Shown: one piece after another, positions 14,669-15,089 of the stretch | Layout of the letters: each line of letters opens with the position of its first letter | How positions within the stretch are numbered: the first letter of the stretch is position 1 | Program-made: the position numbers and the translations under genes | Source of the DNA: Oribacterium parvum | GTDB lineage: Bacteria; Bacillota; Clostridia; Lachnospirales; Lachnospiraceae | NCBI GenBank assembly: GCA_938022235.1 | Contig: CALIEL010000214.1 | Coordinates: forward strand, 1 to 15,089 | Length of the DNA: 15,089 nucleotides | Direction: 5' to 3' | Notes under the pieces: model-generated | Told to the model about the DNA's origin: nothing | The model's input: only the letters and a program-made list of their open reading frames with translations | Databases searched by the model: none

Positions 14669-15089
14669 GTGAAAAAAAGATTTTTAAGTATGGCGTGGCT
14701 CAGCATTTTATTAGCCACTTTATTTTCCGGAATCAGCTTTGCCGGCACTTGGGTAAAAACCGGAAGCCTATGGCGCTATCGGGTGGGAAAGCATTTTTAT
14801 AGAAACCAATGGGCAGAAATTGACGGAGAATGGTACTACTTTAAACCTACCGGCTCCATGGCAAAACAGGAGTGGGTGGAGCAACAGGGAAGCTGGTACT
14901 ATCTTTTGCCTAATGGTACCATGGCAAAAAATCAATGGATTGAGGACTACTATCTCTTGGGAGATGGCTCCATGGCGAAAAATCAAGAGGTTGATGGAAA
15001 GTATCTTGGAGAAGATGGAAAGAGAGACCAGGCACAAGAGCAAGCCATGGCAGAGGCGGCAAGGCAGGCCAAGATTCAGGAGGCGAAGA
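14669..15089 (+). CDS. Secreted cell-wall-binding repeat protein, 3'-truncated by the window
   Basis: Open to the window end (140 codons). The GTG at 14669 was chosen because GGAGGGG (14658-14664) is well placed; an in-frame ATG at 14657 lacks a good site. A signal peptide (about 1-25) ends SFA|G. Residues 26-120 carry three or four degenerate aromatic repeats (WAEIDGEWYYFKPTGSMAKQ, WVEQQGSWYYLLPNGTMAKN, WIEDYYLLGDGSMAKN) of the choline/glucan-binding type (PF01473/PF19127-like), which tether proteins to wall glycans. From about 121 the sequence becomes Ala/Glu/Gln/Lys-rich and helical up to the window end, suggesting a stalk or coiled coil before an unseen C-terminal domain. It is third in the apparent operon, 21 bases after the YARHG gene. 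The enzyme or binding activity cannot be known from this fragment. Confidence 0.85.
   Translation, partial: MKKRFLSMAWLSILLATLFSGISFAGTWVKTGSLWRYRVGKHFYRNQWAEIDGEWYYFKPTGSMAKQEWVEQQGSWYYLLPNGTMAKNQWIEDYYLLGDGSMAKNQEVDGKYLGEDGKRDQAQEQAMAEAARQAKIQEAK

Overview
The window looks like chromosomal DNA of an anaerobic Gram-positive Clostridia, most likely Lachnospiraceae (an Oribacterium-like relative is a guess). The signs are strong AGGAGG-type ribosome binding sites, moderate GC with A/T-rich spacers, a PF06541 (CmpB-type) membrane protein, YARHG and cell-wall-binding repeat proteins, and a Ser/Gly-rich mosaic surface protein. All supported genes lie on the + strand. There are no rRNA or tRNA genes, CRISPR arrays or intact transposase genes.

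Layout. (1) 1-1369: 3' part of an alpha-D-phosphohexomutase (phosphoglucomutase-like). (2) 1453-2559: a polytopic acyltransferase-3/fucose-4-O-acetylase-like protein. (3) 2772-3845: a CmpB-type membrane protein with a long LEA-like cytoplasmic tail, followed by a 13-bp tandem repeat. (4) 4058-5305: a PLP-dependent class I aminotransferase with a 16-bp perfect palindrome directly before its ribosome binding site. (5) 5306-5620: a gene-free, nested 315-bp inverted repeat that begins at the base after the aminotransferase stop codon. (6) 5848-6201: a small unrecognised membrane protein, followed by a good intrinsic terminator. (7) 6708-8315: an unrecognised protein joining an XRE-like N-terminus to 8-9 membrane helices, preceded by a promoter and leader with hairpins and followed by a terminator. 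(8) 8411-8610: a short inverted repeat and a GC-richer block that may be a structured RNA or the tail of a decayed tnpB element. (9) 8654-11314: a secreted CHAP / two ricin-type lectin / InlB-B repeat / Gly-Ser linker / cell-wall-binding protein. (10) 11435 to the window end: three closely spaced genes for exported or membrane-anchored proteins, namely a 708-aa protein with two D-x3-D-x2-PEL modules, a YARHG-domain protein, and a cell-wall-binding repeat protein cut by the window end.

The left half is housekeeping sugar-phosphate and amino-acid metabolism mixed with membrane proteins. The right half, from about 8.6 kb, is a cell-surface region: a probable peptidoglycan hydrolase with carbohydrate-binding modules, then an apparent operon of surface proteins of unknown role. 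The least explained items are the long inverted repeat, the HTH-plus-membrane protein, the spacer block at 8.5 kb and the three-gene exported cassette.
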